Shown: in pieces, positions 33,406 to 43,152 of the stretch
Numbering within the stretch: position 1 is the stretch's first letter
How the letters are laid out: the number at the start of each line of letters is the position of its first letter
The notes under the pieces: model-generated
Told to the model about the DNA's origin: nothing
The model's input: only the letters and a program-made list of their open reading frames with translations
Database searches by the model: none
Program-made: the position numbers and the translations under genes
Source: Cellulosimicrobium funkei
GTDB lineage: Bacteria > Actinomycetota > Actinomycetes > Actinomycetales > Cellulomonadaceae
Assembly: GCF_001019615.1 (NCBI RefSeq)
Contig: NZ_JNBQ01000014.1
Location: 18,321-82,320 of the forward strand
DNA length: 64,000 nucleotides
Direction: 5' to 3'

Positions 33406-36400
33406 ATGCCGATCGTCGCACCCCAGGATCTCGCCGACGCCCGCTCCCGGGCCCTTGCCGACGCGCTGCGCACGCGCGTCGTCGTCGCCGACGGCGCGAT
33501 GGGCACGATGATCCAGGAGCAGGACCCGACGCTCGAGGACTACCAGGGGCTCGAGGGCTGCAACGAGATCCTCAACGTCTCGCGACCCGACATCATCGCC
33601 GCGGTGCACGACGCGTACCTCGAGGTCGGGGTGGACGCGATCGAGACGAACACGTTCGGCGCCAACTGGTCCAACCTGTCGGACTACGACATCGACGACC
33701 GGATCCGCGAGCTCGCCGCGGCCGGGGCGCGGATCGCGCGCGAGCGCGCGGACGCCCACGCGACCGCCGACCACCCGCGCTGGGTGCTCGGCTCGATGGG
33801 TCCCGGGACCAAGCTGCCGAGCCTCGGGCACACGACGTACGCGCACCTGCGCGACACGTTCGCCGAGCAGGCCGCGGGTCTGCTGGAGGGCGGGGCCGAC
33901 GCGATCCTCATCGAGACGAGCCAGGACCTGCTCCAGGCGAAGGCCGCGGTGACGGGGTCGCGGAGCGCGATGCGCGACGTCGGGCGCGAGGTCCCCGTGA
34001 TCGTCCAGGTGACGGTCGAGACCACGGGCACGATGCTTATGGGCTCCGAGATCGGGGCCGCGCTGACCACGCTCCAGGCGCTCGGCGTCGACGCGATCGG
34101 TCTCAACTGCGCAACCGGCCCGGCCGAGATGAGCGAGCACCTGCGGCACCTGTCGCGGCACGCAGAGATCCCCGTGACGTGCATGCCCAACGCGGGGCTG
34201 CCTGTGCTCGGCGCGAACGGCGCGTCGTACCCCCTCACGCCCGACGAGCTCGCCGCCGCGCACACGCAGTTCGTCACCGAGTTCGGCCTGGGGCTCGTCG
34301 GAGGCTGCTGCGGCACCACGCCCGAGCACCTGCGCCGCGTCGTCGAGGCTGTGCGTGCGCGGCCCGTCGTCGAGCGGCACCCGGAGCGGGAGAACGGCGT
34401 CGCGAGCCTGTACTCGCACACCGACCTGCACCAGGACGCGTCGTTCCTCGCGATCGGCGAGCGCACGAACGCCAACGGTTCGAAGGCGTTCCGCGAGGCG
34501 ATGCTCGCGGAGAACTGGGACGAGTGCGTCGAGATCGCGCGGGCGCAGACCCGCGACGGAGCGCACCTGCTCGACGTGTGCATCGACTACGTGGGGCGCG
34601 ACGGCGTCGCGGACGTGAAGCAGGTCGTCTCCCGCCTCGCGAGCGCGTCGACGCTGCCGCTCGTCATCGACTCGACCGAGCCCGAGGTCATCGCGGCGGG
34701 CCTTGAGCTCGTGGGCGGGCGCGCCGTCGTGAACTCGGTGAACTTCGAGGACGGCGACGGGCCGACGTCGCGGTTCGCACGGATCATGCCGCACGTGGTC
34801 GAGCACGGGGCGGCCGTCGTCGCGCTGACGATCGACGAGGAGGGCCAGGCGCGGACCGCGTCGGGCAAGGTGGAGATCGCGACCCGGCTCGTCGAGACGC
34901 TCACGCGCGACTGGGGCATGCGGGTCGACGACATCATCGTCGACGCCCTGACGTTCCCCATCGCCACAGGCCAGGAGGAGACCCGGCGCGACGCGATCGA
35001 GACGATCGAGGCGATCCGCGAGATCACGCGCCGCTACCCCGGCATCCACACGACACTCGGCGTCTCGAACGTGTCGTTCGGACTCAACCCCGCGGCGCGC
35101 ACCGTGCTCAACTCCGTGTTCCTCCACGAAGCGGTCGAGGCCGGGCTCGACTCCGCGATCGTGCACGCCGCGAAGATCCTGCCGCTCGCGCAGATCCCCG
35201 CCGAGCAGCGCGAGGCCGCGCTCGACCTCGTGTGGGACCGGCGGCGGTACGACGACGAGGGGAACTTCGTGCACGACCCGCTCGCCCGGTTGCTCGAGCT
35301 GTTCGAGGGCGTGGACTCGGCGGCGCTCAAGGACCAGCGCGCCGCGGAGCTCGCGGCGCTGCCCGTGGGCGAACGGCTCGAGCGACGGATCGTCGACGGC
35401 GCGCGCAAGGGTCTCGAGGAGGACCTCGACACCGCGATGGCGTCCGGGCTCAAGGCGCTCGACATCGTCAACGACCACCTGCTCGAGGGCATGAAGGTCG
35501 TGGGCGACCTGTTCGGGCGCGGCGAGATGCAGCTCCCGTTCGTGCTCCAGTCCGCCGAGGTCATGAAGACGGCGGTCGCGTACCTCGAGCCGCACATGGA
35601 GAAGATCGAGGGCTCGACCGGGTCCAAGGGCACGATCGTGCTCGCGACCGTGCGCGGCGACGTGCACGACATCGGCAAGAACCTCGTCGACATCATCCTC
35701 ACCAACAACGGCTACACGGTCGTGAACATCGGCATCAAGCAGCCGATCTCCGCGATGATCGAGGCCGCCGAGGAGCACGACGCCGACGTCATCGGCATGT
35801 CCGGGCTGCTCGTGAAGTCCACCGTCGTCATGAAGGAGAACCTCGCGGAGCTCGCGTCGCGCGGGCTCGCCGGCCGCTGGCCGATCCTGCTCGGTGGCGC
35901 GGCGCTCACGCGCACGTACGTCGAGGACGACCTCGCGGGCCAGTTCCCCGGCGTCGTCCGGTACGCGCGCGACGCGTTCGAGGGCCTGCGCCTCATGGAG
36001 CCGCTCGTGCGCGTGGCGCGCGGCGAGTCGCCCGACGCCGTCGGGCTGCCCGCGCTCAAGAAGCGGCGGCATGCGGTGGTCACCGTGACCGAGACGCCCG
36101 TCGAGGACCTGCCCGCGCGGTCCGACGTCGCGGCCGACAACCCGGTGCCCGCTCCCCCGTTCTGGGGCACGCGCCTCGTCAAGGGCGTCCAGCTCGCCGA
36201 GTACGCGGCGTTCCTCGACGAGCGCGCGACGTTCATGGGCCAGTGGGGCCTCAAGCCGGGTCGTGGCGACGACGGGGCGTCGTACGAGGAGCTCGTCGAG
36301 ACCGAGGGCCGCCCGCGGCTCAACGCCTGGTACGAGCGGATCCGCACCGACGGCGTCGTCGACCCGTCGGTCGTGTACGGGTACTTCCCGGTGTGGTCGG

Positions 36401-36999
36401 AGGGCGACGACGTCGTCGTCGCGCACCACGGTGCCGGGCTCGCGGGCATCGGCGCGCCCGACGGCGGGTCGGGCGGCGGGCCCGGGACCGAGCGGCTGCG
36501 CTTCACGTTCCCGCGCCAGCGCCGCGACCGGCACCTGTGCCTCGCCGACTTCGTCAAGCCGCGGTCATGGGTCGAGGAGACCGGCCGCTACGACGTGCTG
36601 CCCGTCCAGCTCGTCACCATGGGCGCCTCGGTCGATGAGCACACCGCGAAGCTGTTCGCGGGGAACCACTACCGCGAGTACATGGAGCTCCATGGCCTGT
36701 CCGTGCAGCTCACCGAGGCGCTGGCCGAGATGTGGCACTCGCGCGTGCGCGCCGAGCTCGGGTTCGCCGACGAGGACCCGATTGAGGTCGAGGGCATGTT
36801 CAAGCTCGAGTATCGCGGCGCCCGCTTCTCGCTGGGCTACCCGGCGTGTCCGGACATGGAGGACAGGACGAAGGTCGTCGAGCTCCTGCGGCCCGAGCGC
36901 GTGGGCGTCGAGCTCTCCGCGGAACTCCAGCTCCACCCGGAGCAGTCGACAGATTGTTTTGTGTTTCATCACCCCGAAGCGAAGTACTTCTCCGTCTGA
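33406..36999 (+). CDS. metH: Cobalamin-dependent methionine synthase
   Basis: The 1197-residue enzyme transfers the methyl group of methyl-tetrahydrofolate to homocysteine. Modules in order: homocysteine-binding barrel (residues about 15-325) with the zinc cysteines in GLNCATG and GGCCGTT (Cys301, Cys302); pterin-binding barrel (about 350-620, AIGERTNANGSKAF); cobalamin cap and Rossmann domains (about 660-900) with DVHDIGKN, His754 being the lower axial ligand; and the AdoMet activation domain (about 950-1197, ending CPDMED and FHHPEAKYFSV). The ATG lies six bases after a TACGCT -10, so a cobalamin riboswitch in the leader is excluded. Confidence 0.97.
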   Translation: MPIVAPQDLADARSRALADALRTRVVVADGAMGTMIQEQDPTLEDYQGLEGCNEILNVSRPDIIAAVHDAYLEVGVDAIETNTFGANWSNLSDYDIDDRIRELAAAGARIARERADAHATADHPRWVLGSMGPGTKLPSLGHTTYAHLRDTFAEQAAGLLEGGADAILIETSQDLLQAKAAVTGSRSAMRDVGREVPVIVQVTVETTGTMLMGSEIGAALTTLQALGVDAIGLNCATGPAEMSEHLRHLSRHAEIPVTCMPNAGLPVLGANGASYPLTPDELAAAHTQFVTEFGLGLVGGCCGTTPEHLRRVVEAVRARPVVERHPERENGVASLYSHTDLHQDASFLAIGERTNANGSKAFREAMLAENWDECVEIARAQTRDGAHLLDVCIDYVGRDGVADVKQVVSRLASASTLPLVIDSTEPEVIAAGLELVGGRAVVNSVNFEDGDGPTSRFARIMPHVVEHGAAVVALTIDEEGQARTASGKVEIATRLVETLTRDWGMRVDDIIVDALTFPIATGQEETRRDAIETIEAIREITRRYPGIHTTLGVSNVSFGLNPAARTVLNSVFLHEAVEAGLDSAIVHAAKILPLAQIPAEQREAALDLVWDRRRYDDEGNFVHDPLARLLELFEGVDSAALKDQRAAELAALPVGERLERRIVDGARKGLEEDLDTAMASGLKALDIVNDHLLEGMKVVGDLFGRGEMQLPFVLQSAEVMKTAVAYLEPHMEKIEGSTGSKGTIVLATVRGDVHDIGKNLVDIILTNNGYTVVNIGIKQPISAMIEAAEEHDADVIGMSGLLVKSTVVMKENLAELASRGLAGRWPILLGGAALTRTYVEDDLAGQFPGVVRYARDAFEGLRLMEPLVRVARGESPDAVGLPALKKRRHAVVTVTETPVEDLPARSDVAADNPVPAPPFWGTRLVKGVQLAEYAAFLDERATFMGQWGLKPGRGDDGASYEELVETEGRPRLNAWYERIRTDGVVDPSVVYGYFPVWSEGDDVVVAHHGAGLAGIGAPDGGSGGGPGTERLRFTFPRQRRDRHLCLADFVKPRSWVEETGRYDVLPVQLVTMGASVDEHTAKLFAGNHYREYMELHGLSVQLTEALAEMWHSRVRAELGFADEDPIEVEGMFKLEYRGARFSLGYPACPDMEDRTKVVELLRPERVGVELSAELQLHPEQSTDCFVFHHPEAKYFSV

Positions 37000-37052
37000 C
37001 GTTTCCCGCTCCGCGCGCGGTCGGGGGAACGGACGGGCACCACGGACCGGCG

Positions 37053-38057
37053 TCAGGCGGCGGTGCCGCCGTAGTGCGCGGCCAAGCGCCGCAGCCCTTC
37101 GTCCACGCTCACAGCCGGACGCCAGTGCAGGTCGCGGCGCGTGGCCCGCTGGTCGAACCAGTGCGCGGTCGACAGCTGCTCGGCGAGGAAGCGCGTCATC
37201 GGTGGCTCGTCGGCGCCCGGCCGCACGCGCCAGACGGCCTCGACCAGGCTGCCCGCGGCTCGCGCGACCCCGGCCGGGACGCGCCACCGCGGTGGCTCGA
37301 CGCCGCCCGCCCGGCAGATGCCTGTGAGCAGGTCGGCGACGGTGCGGGGCTCGCCGTTGGTCAGCACGTACGCGCGGCCGTGCACGTCGTGGGCGCGGTC
37401 GAGCGCGGCGAGGATGCCGTCCGCGGCGTTGTCCACGTAGAGCGTGTCGATGAGCGCCGCGCCGTGCCCCAGCAGGGGCAGGCGCCCGCCCCTCGCGCGC
37501 TCGAGCACGCGCTCGACCAGCTGGGTGTCGCCCGGCCCCCACACGAGGTGCGGACGTACGGCGACGACGCTCGGCCCGGTCCCGCCCGACCCGTCGGGTC
37601 GCCGACGGCGGTCGCGACCCAGGGCGAGCAGCTCGCCCGCGGCCTTGGTGCGCGCGTACTCGCCGCGCGCGTGCCGGGGGTCGGCCGGCGTCGTGCCCGC
37701 CCCGACCAGGGACGAGCCCAGGTGGGCCACGGACGGCGAGGACACCTGCACGAACCGCTCGACCCCGGCGCGCTCGGCCGCGTCGAGGAGCGCGCCCGTG
37801 CCCTCGACGTTCACGGCGCGGAACTCCGCGGGCTCGCCCGCGAGCGACACCTTCGCCGCGAGGTGCACGACCGCGTCGACGCCCTCGACGGCCCGCGCGA
37901 CGGCCGCCGGGTCGGTCACGGACCCTTGGATGTCCTCCGCGCCCGGCACACCGGAGGCGCGACGCTGGAGCGTGCGGACCTCGTCGCCGCGCGCCACGAG
38001 CGCGCGGGCGACGGCACCTCCGAGCAGTCCCGACGCCCCGGTCACGAGCACGCTCAC
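37053..38057 (-). CDS. oleD: OleD-like 2-alkyl-3-ketoacyl reductase (olefin biosynthesis)
   Basis: The 334-residue extended short-chain dehydrogenase begins VLVTGASGLLGGAVARAL and has the catalytic Tyr-x3-Lys (GEYARTKAAGE). In olefin biosynthesis OleD reduces the 2-alkyl-3-ketoacid made by OleA to the beta-hydroxy acid. The GTG at 38057 overlaps the TGA of the oleBC fusion gene (GTGA), making it the last gene of a coupled oleA-oleBC-oleD operon, which is the main support for the assignment. Confidence 0.88.
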   Translation of the reverse strand: MSVLVTGASGLLGGAVARALVARGDEVRTLQRRASGVPGAEDIQGSVTDPAAVARAVEGVDAVVHLAAKVSLAGEPAEFRAVNVEGTGALLDAAERAGVERFVQVSSPSVAHLGSSLVGAGTTPADPRHARGEYARTKAAGELLALGRDRRRRPDGSGGTGPSVVAVRPHLVWGPGDTQLVERVLERARGGRLPLLGHGAALIDTLYVDNAADGILAALDRAHDVHGRAYVLTNGEPRTVADLLTGICRAGGVEPPRWRVPAGVARAAGSLVEAVWRVRPGADEPPMTRFLAEQLSTAHWFDQRATRRDLHWRPAVSVDEGLRRLAAHYGGTAA

Positions 38058-40708
38058 GGCTGCCCCACCCGCCCGCCGGCGAGGACGCCGTCCGCCCAGG
38101 CGGCGAGGCGCGTCCGGTCGATCTTGGAGTTGTGCCGCACGTCGGTGGGCATGCGCGGCACGACGAGCACGGCCGCGAGCGCCACGGGCGACGCGGCGCG
38201 CACGGCGGCGGTCAGCGCCTCGGGCGCCAGCCCGGGGCGCCGGACGTCGGGCACGGTCTCGACCACCGCGACCGCCTGCTGCAGGCCCGCGGGCCCGACG
38301 CCGACGACGGCGGCCCGCCGTACCTGCGCGACCCGCTCCACGTGCTGCTCCGGTCCCACGGGCGCCAGCGGGCCGTCGGCGGTGCGGAGCACGTGCCCGA
38401 GCCGCCCCTCGATCCACAGGCGGCCCTGCGCGTCGAGGTGCCCGACGTCGCCGGTGCGGTGCCAGCGCCCGGGCGGGGTGCCGCGCTCGGCGGCCTGGTC
38501 GGTGAGCCACAGCCGGTCGTAGCGCTCCTTGAGGTGCGCGGCCCGCACGAGGACCTCGCCGAGCACGCCGGGCGCGGCCGACGGCGTGCCGGTCGCGGCG
38601 CCGTCGTCGTCGAGCGCGCTGACGAGCACCTCCGCACCGGGCACGGGGCGGCCCACGCACACGCCCGCGTCGGGGGCCGCGGCGGCGTCGCGGATGCCGT
38701 CGAGCGTGACGTCCGTGACCAGCAGGCACTCCGTCATCCCGTACGGGGTGTGCGCGGTGGCGGCGGGCATGAGCTCGGCGGCCGAGCCGAGCAGCTCGGC
38801 GGAGATCGGCGCGCCCGTGGAGAGGAACGTGCGCACGCGCGCGAGGGCGGTGCGGTCGGCGGTGTCGAGCGCGTCGGCGGTCGCGACCACGTTGAGGATC
38901 GCGGCGGGTGAGAGAAACACGATGCGCGCGTCCGACGCGCGCACGGCGTCGGCGACGGCCCGGGCCGTGAGCGTGCGCGGCGAGGAGACGTCCATGCGCG
39001 GCGTCACGGACCGGGTGCCGAGCGCGGGTCCGAGCAGCGCGAACGGGGCGAAGCCGGTGACGATCCCGGTGTCGGGGCCGACGTCGAAGTGCTCGGCCAG
39101 CGTGTCCCGCAGCGCGGAGAGGCGGGCATGGGAGTACACGACCCCCTTGGCCGGGCCCGTGGACCCGGACGTGAACAGCACGGCGGCCTCGTCGTCGGGG
39201 CCGGGCTCGGGCGGCAGCGTCGCGCCCTCCCCGGCGCGCGCGACGTCGACGAGCTCGTACGCCACGCCCAGCGCACGACGGACCGCGGGCGCGAGCGGGT
39301 CGGCCGAGATCCGCACCCCGGGCCAGCCGAGCGCACGCGCCGCGGCCAGTCCCTTGGTCTGCCCGACGACGAACCGCGGCCACGCCCCGCGCTGGGCGCG
39401 GGTGAGCCCGCGGACCCCCAGCCCGGCGTCGGCGACCACCACGACGGCCCCGATCCGCAGGCACGCGTAGACCAGCGCGGTCAGCGTGGGACCAGGTTCC
39501 ACCAGCAGCGACACCCGGTCGCCCCGGCGCACCCCGATCGCGTGCAGCCCTGCCGCCACCCGCCGCACCTGCCGGTCCAGCGCCCGCCAGCTCACGACCC
39601 GGGCAGACCCGTCGGCATCGGTCGCCGCCATGTCCAGCACCGCGGGCGCGTCGTCCCCCGCGCGCGCGTCGAGCCCCGCCCACAGCGGCACGAACGGCGC
39701 GGCGGTACCCCGCTCAGCACCGTCGGCAACGACACCGGACAGCACGTCGTCCCCGAGCCACCCGAGAACGGCAGGCGTCCAGTCGGCGTCCTCGGCGACG
39801 AGATGGCCCGCGTCCGCGAACCGGTGCACGTGCGCGTGCGGCAGCCGGCGCACGAGGTCATCGAGATAGCGGTCGGAGAACACCGGGTCGTGCGGTCCCC
39901 ACAGCAGCACGGCGGGCACGCGGAGCCGCGTGACGCCGGCGGCGATGCGGTCGAGCTCGGGCGCGCTGGGGTGCGCGGCGTCCACGGGGATGTCAGCGAC
40001 GAAGCCCTCGATCCCGTCGCGGTCGTGCGCGGCGCGGTAGGGCAGCCGGTAGGCCTTGGCGACGTCGGCAGGCAGGCGCGGGCGTGCCAGGGCGAGCGTC
40101 GTGTCAAGGAAGGCGGGCGTCGTGCGGGTGCCGAGCCGGTGCACGGGTCCGGCGAGCGCGAGGCGCAGGGGCGCGGGCACCGCGGCGCCGTCGGGCTGGT
40201 GCACGGCCGTGTTGAGCAGGGCGACACCGGCGAGGAGGTCGGGGTGGTCGACGGCCCAGCCGAGGGAGACGACGCCGCCCCAGTCGTGGCCGAGGGTGAC
40301 GACGGGCCCGACGAGACCCAGGGCGTCGGTGAAGGCGCCCAGGTCGGCGACGCGGCGGGCGAGCGGGCGGTGCTCGCCCGTGCGGGCGGAGAACCCCATC
40401 TCGAGCTGGTCGACGGCGACGACGCGCCACGCCGCACCGCCACCCTGGGCGGCGGCCACGGAGTCGGTGACGAGATCCCGCCACAGGTAGGACCACGTGG
40501 GGTTGCCGTGCACGGCCAGCACCGTGCCGACGGGCGTGACGCCGTGCCGAGCGAGCTCAGGACCCGTGTCGAGGTAGTGCCAGGTCGCGCCCCGGGCGTC
40601 GCGCAGCACGTGGCTGTACCGCGGGTCCAGGCCCGGCAGCCCGTGCGGGACGGTGCCGGCGGGGCGCAGGAGGGGATCGGTCGCGGGCGTGAGGGCGGGC
40701 CCGCTCAC
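38054..40708 (-). CDS. oleBC: OleBC fusion: beta-lactone decarboxylase plus beta-lactone synthetase
   Basis: The 884-residue protein joins two enzymes. Residues about 25-325 are OleB, a haloalkane-dehalogenase-like alpha/beta hydrolase: HGNPTWSYLWRD, nucleophile Asp142 in LGHDWGGV, and the His in DAGHLVAED; it decarboxylates a beta-lactone to a cis-alkene. Residues about 340-884 are OleC, an adenylate-forming enzyme that makes the beta-lactone: LFTSGSTGPAKGVVYSH, YGMTECL and RTGDVGHLD. Such fusions are known from actinobacteria such as Micrococcus. The GTG at 40708 overlaps the oleA stop. Confidence 0.93.
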   Translation of the reverse strand: MSGPALTPATDPLLRPAGTVPHGLPGLDPRYSHVLRDARGATWHYLDTGPELARHGVTPVGTVLAVHGNPTWSYLWRDLVTDSVAAAQGGGAAWRVVAVDQLEMGFSARTGEHRPLARRVADLGAFTDALGLVGPVVTLGHDWGGVVSLGWAVDHPDLLAGVALLNTAVHQPDGAAVPAPLRLALAGPVHRLGTRTTPAFLDTTLALARPRLPADVAKAYRLPYRAAHDRDGIEGFVADIPVDAAHPSAPELDRIAAGVTRLRVPAVLLWGPHDPVFSDRYLDDLVRRLPHAHVHRFADAGHLVAEDADWTPAVLGWLGDDVLSGVVADGAERGTAAPFVPLWAGLDARAGDDAPAVLDMAATDADGSARVVSWRALDRQVRRVAAGLHAIGVRRGDRVSLLVEPGPTLTALVYACLRIGAVVVVADAGLGVRGLTRAQRGAWPRFVVGQTKGLAAARALGWPGVRISADPLAPAVRRALGVAYELVDVARAGEGATLPPEPGPDDEAAVLFTSGSTGPAKGVVYSHARLSALRDTLAEHFDVGPDTGIVTGFAPFALLGPALGTRSVTPRMDVSSPRTLTARAVADAVRASDARIVFLSPAAILNVVATADALDTADRTALARVRTFLSTGAPISAELLGSAAELMPAATAHTPYGMTECLLVTDVTLDGIRDAAAAPDAGVCVGRPVPGAEVLVSALDDDGAATGTPSAAPGVLGEVLVRAAHLKERYDRLWLTDQAAERGTPPGRWHRTGDVGHLDAQGRLWIEGRLGHVLRTADGPLAPVGPEQHVERVAQVRRAAVVGVGPAGLQQAVAVVETVPDVRRPGLAPEALTAAVRAASPVALAAVLVVPRMPTDVRHNSKIDRTRLAAWADGVLAGGRVGQP

Positions 40709-41727
40709 CAGGCCAGCTCCAGCATCGCCGTGTTGATGCCGGAGCCCACGCCCATGAGCAGCACGCGGTCGCCAGCCCTGAGCGTGTCCTGCTCCTCGAC
40801 GAGCGTGATCGGCACGGACGCCGGCCCCACGTTGCCGAGCCGGTCGTAGGTGACGGGCACGCGGGAGGGGTTCAGGCCCACCGCCTCGACGATCGCGTCG
40901 GTGTGCACGCGCGAGACCTGGTGCGTGATGTACCGGTCCATGGACGACCAGTCCCAGTCGGCGACGGCGTCCTTCCAGGCGTCCACGACGAGCTCGAGGC
41001 CACCCTCGAGCAGCGCCTTGGCGTCGGTGAACATGCCCTCGGTGCTGCCCACGCACAGGTCGTGGAACCGCGTGGCGGCGCGGGTGACGCCGCCGAGCAC
41101 GCGGTGGGCGCGTGGGTGCTCGTCCGCGCGGCCCAGCACGGCGGCGGCCGAGCCGGAACCGAGCGTGAGCGAGGCGAACTCCTGCATGAAGTCGTCGCGG
41201 TCCCGGTCCTCGCGCAGCAGCCGCTCGATCGTGCGGTCGTGGATGACGTCGGCGTCCTCGCCGTCGACGACGACCGCGTAGCGGATCTGGCCGGACTCGA
41301 TCATGCCCGCCGCGAGGCTCATGCCGTTGATGAAGCCGAGGCACGCGTTGGCGACGTCGAAGTTGGTGGCGGACGACGGCAGGTCGAGCCCGTGGTGCAG
41401 CCGCACCGCGACCGACGGCTCGAGGTGCTTGCGCGTGACCGACGTGTTGATCAGGAGCCCGACGTCGCTCGGGTCCACCCCGGCGGCGCGCAGCGCCTCC
41501 TGCCCCGCGGCGACCGTGGCGGCGTCGACGTCCTCCTGCGCGGTCCAGGCGCGCCGCTCGTGCACGCCCGCCACGCGTTGCAGCAGCGTGGACGGCAGGC
41601 GCAGCCGTCGCAGGGCCGGAGCGAGACGCTCCTGCACCTCGGCAGACGTCCGCACGCCGGCGGGAAGCCGGCTGGTGACGGACAGCAGCGCGACGTTGGT
41701 GAACCTGACGGTGGCGTTACCTGACAC
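40705..41727 (-). CDS. oleA: OleA thiolase-superfamily enzyme, head-to-head fatty acyl condensation
   Basis: The 340-residue protein is a FabH-like thiolase-superfamily member with catalytic Cys129 (VANACLGFING), His in YITHQVSRVHTDA and Asn in RLGNVGPASVP, the normal triad. OleA condenses two fatty acyl-CoA molecules into a 2-alkyl-3-ketoacid, the first step to long-chain alkenes. The GTG start has GGAG five bases upstream. It is the first gene of the ole operon; a TACGCT -10 within a short inverted repeat (41852-41866) is a candidate promoter. Confidence 0.93.
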   Translation of the reverse strand: MSGNATVRFTNVALLSVTSRLPAGVRTSAEVQERLAPALRRLRLPSTLLQRVAGVHERRAWTAQEDVDAATVAAGQEALRAAGVDPSDVGLLINTSVTRKHLEPSVAVRLHHGLDLPSSATNFDVANACLGFINGMSLAAGMIESGQIRYAVVVDGEDADVIHDRTIERLLREDRDRDDFMQEFASLTLGSGSAAAVLGRADEHPRAHRVLGGVTRAATRFHDLCVGSTEGMFTDAKALLEGGLELVVDAWKDAVADWDWSSMDRYITHQVSRVHTDAIVEAVGLNPSRVPVTYDRLGNVGPASVPITLVEEQDTLRAGDRVLLMGVGSGINTAMLELAW

Positions 41728-42007
41728 ACGAGCTCCAGACGGCCGGACGCGCGAGCGCCCGGCTCAGCGACGAGACGACCGGGGGACGTGACCGCCGGTG
41801 CGACCGCGCCGGGCAGGGGCGACGGCTGGTGCCGCCCACTCCCGCGTCCTTGAGCGTAGGACGCTCGGCGGATGCCCGCCGTTCCAACCGGGCGTTGTGG
41901 GGTGCGCCACGTCGGCGCAGCCGTCGCTCGCTCTCCTGCTCGATGACTTCCGCGGCGCCCCGCGGTCTACCCCTGGACCGAGACGGCGAGCCGACCTGGA
42001 GACGACC
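41728..42007. promoter_or_regulatory. Intergenic region between oleA and the divergent reductase gene
   Basis: No gene is seen in these 280 bases. The inverted repeat GAGCGT-AGG-ACGCTC at 41852-41866 includes a minus-strand -10-like TACGCT (41858-41853) that could drive the ole operon with a leader of about 120 bases, and a site there could be an operator. The plus-strand promoter for the 42008 gene is not clear. Confidence 0.4.
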
Positions 42008-42655
42008 ATGGGATCCATCGAGATCGAGCTGTTCACGACCCTCGACCTCGTCGGGCAGGCGCCCGGCGGGCCGGAGGAGGACCCGGAGGGCGGGTTCGCG
42101 TTCGGCGGGTGGCAGGCACCGTTGCTCGACGACGTCGCGGGGGCGCAGATCGCCGCGGCGTACGAGGGCACGGACGCGCTGCTGCTCGGTCGGCGCACGT
42201 ACGACATCTTCGCGTCGTACTGGCCGTTCCAGGAGGGCGGGCAGGACGACGACTTCGCAACGCTGTTCAATCGCATACCCAAGTACGTGGCGTCGCGCGG
42301 CACGCCGGACCTGTCGTGGGCCGGGTCGACGTTGCTCGGCCCGGACCTGCCTGCGGCGGTGCGCGAGGTGCGCGACCGGCACGAGCACGTCAAGGTCGTC
42401 GGCAGCCTCGACCTGGTGCAGACGCTGCTGCGGGAGAGGCTGTTCGACCGGCTCGACCTGTGGGTGCACCCCATCGTGCTCGGGACGGGCAAGACCGTGT
42501 TCGACGGCGGTGCCGTCCCCACCAACCTCACGCTCCTCGAGCCGCCCGCGCCCAGCCCGACGGGCACGGTCCTGCTGCGCTACGGCCTCGCCGACGGCAC
42601 GCCCGGGACGGGCGACATGAGCGAGCCGGGACGCGGTGTCGAGCGCGACACGTGA
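42008..42655 (+). CDS. RibD C-terminal/dihydrofolate reductase-like protein
   Basis: The 215-residue protein belongs to the RibD_C (DHFR-like) family: SIEIELFTTLDLVGQ at the N-terminus, DALLLGRRTYDIFASYWP, HVKVVGSLDLVQTLL and the closing PIVLGTGKTVFDG. Members are probable NADPH-dependent reductases of unknown substrate. The ATG has a GGAGA SD. A VOC-family gene follows 46 bp downstream on the same strand. Confidence 0.88.
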   Translation: MGSIEIELFTTLDLVGQAPGGPEEDPEGGFAFGGWQAPLLDDVAGAQIAAAYEGTDALLLGRRTYDIFASYWPFQEGGQDDDFATLFNRIPKYVASRGTPDLSWAGSTLLGPDLPAAVREVRDRHEHVKVVGSLDLVQTLLRERLFDRLDLWVHPIVLGTGKTVFDGGAVPTNLTLLEPPAPSPTGTVLLRYGLADGTPGTGDMSEPGRGVERDT

Positions 42656-42701
42656 CCCGGCGACAGGACGCCACCGTCCCCACGAACAGAGGAAGCACCG
42701 C

Positions 42702-43142
42702 ATGACGATCCAGCGACTCGACAACGTGGCCGTCGTGGTCGACGACCTCGACGCGGCCATCGCGTTCTTCGCCGAGCTCGGCATGGAGCTCGAGGACCGG
42801 ATGACGATCGAGGGGCGGTGGGCGGAGCGCGTCGTCGGGCTCGACGGCCTGCGCTCGGAGATCGCGATGATGCGCGTCCCCGACGGCCACGGGCGCCTCG
42901 AGCTCACGCGGTACCACGCGCCCGCGCCGCTCGACCTCGGCCTGCGCACCGCCCCGCCGAACGTGCTGGGCCTGCACCGAGTGATGTTCCCCGTCGACGA
43001 CATCCACGACACGGTGCGGCGCCTCGGGCCGCACGGCGCGGAGGTGATGGGAGAGATCGTCCAGTATGAGGACGTCTACCGGCTCTGCTACCTGCGCGGG
43101 CCCGGCGGGATCATCGTCGGGATCGCCCAGCAGCTCGGCTGA
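42702..43142 (+). CDS. VOC-family (glyoxalase/bleomycin resistance-like) protein
   Basis: The 146-residue protein has two beta-alpha-beta-beta-beta modules: NVAVVVDDLDAAIAFFAELG opens the first and LHRVMFPVDDIHDTVRRLG the second, and it ends YLRGPGGIIVGIAQQL with a likely metal-ligand Glu upstream (GRLELTRY). Likely metal-dependent lyase, isomerase or dioxygenase; substrate unknown. ATG with an AGAGGAA SD. Convergent with the DUF2200 gene only 10 bp away. Confidence 0.88.
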   Translation: MTIQRLDNVAVVVDDLDAAIAFFAELGMELEDRMTIEGRWAERVVGLDGLRSEIAMMRVPDGHGRLELTRYHAPAPLDLGLRTAPPNVLGLHRVMFPVDDIHDTVRRLGPHGAEVMGEIVQYEDVYRLCYLRGPGGIIVGIAQQLG

Positions 43143-43152
43143 GCGGCGCTGC

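Noticed and set aside
33349..36534. 1061-codon open frame antisense to metH
   Set aside because: Same shadow effect; composition is Arg/Asp/Val/His-rich with no recognisable domain, while metH is complete on the plus strand.
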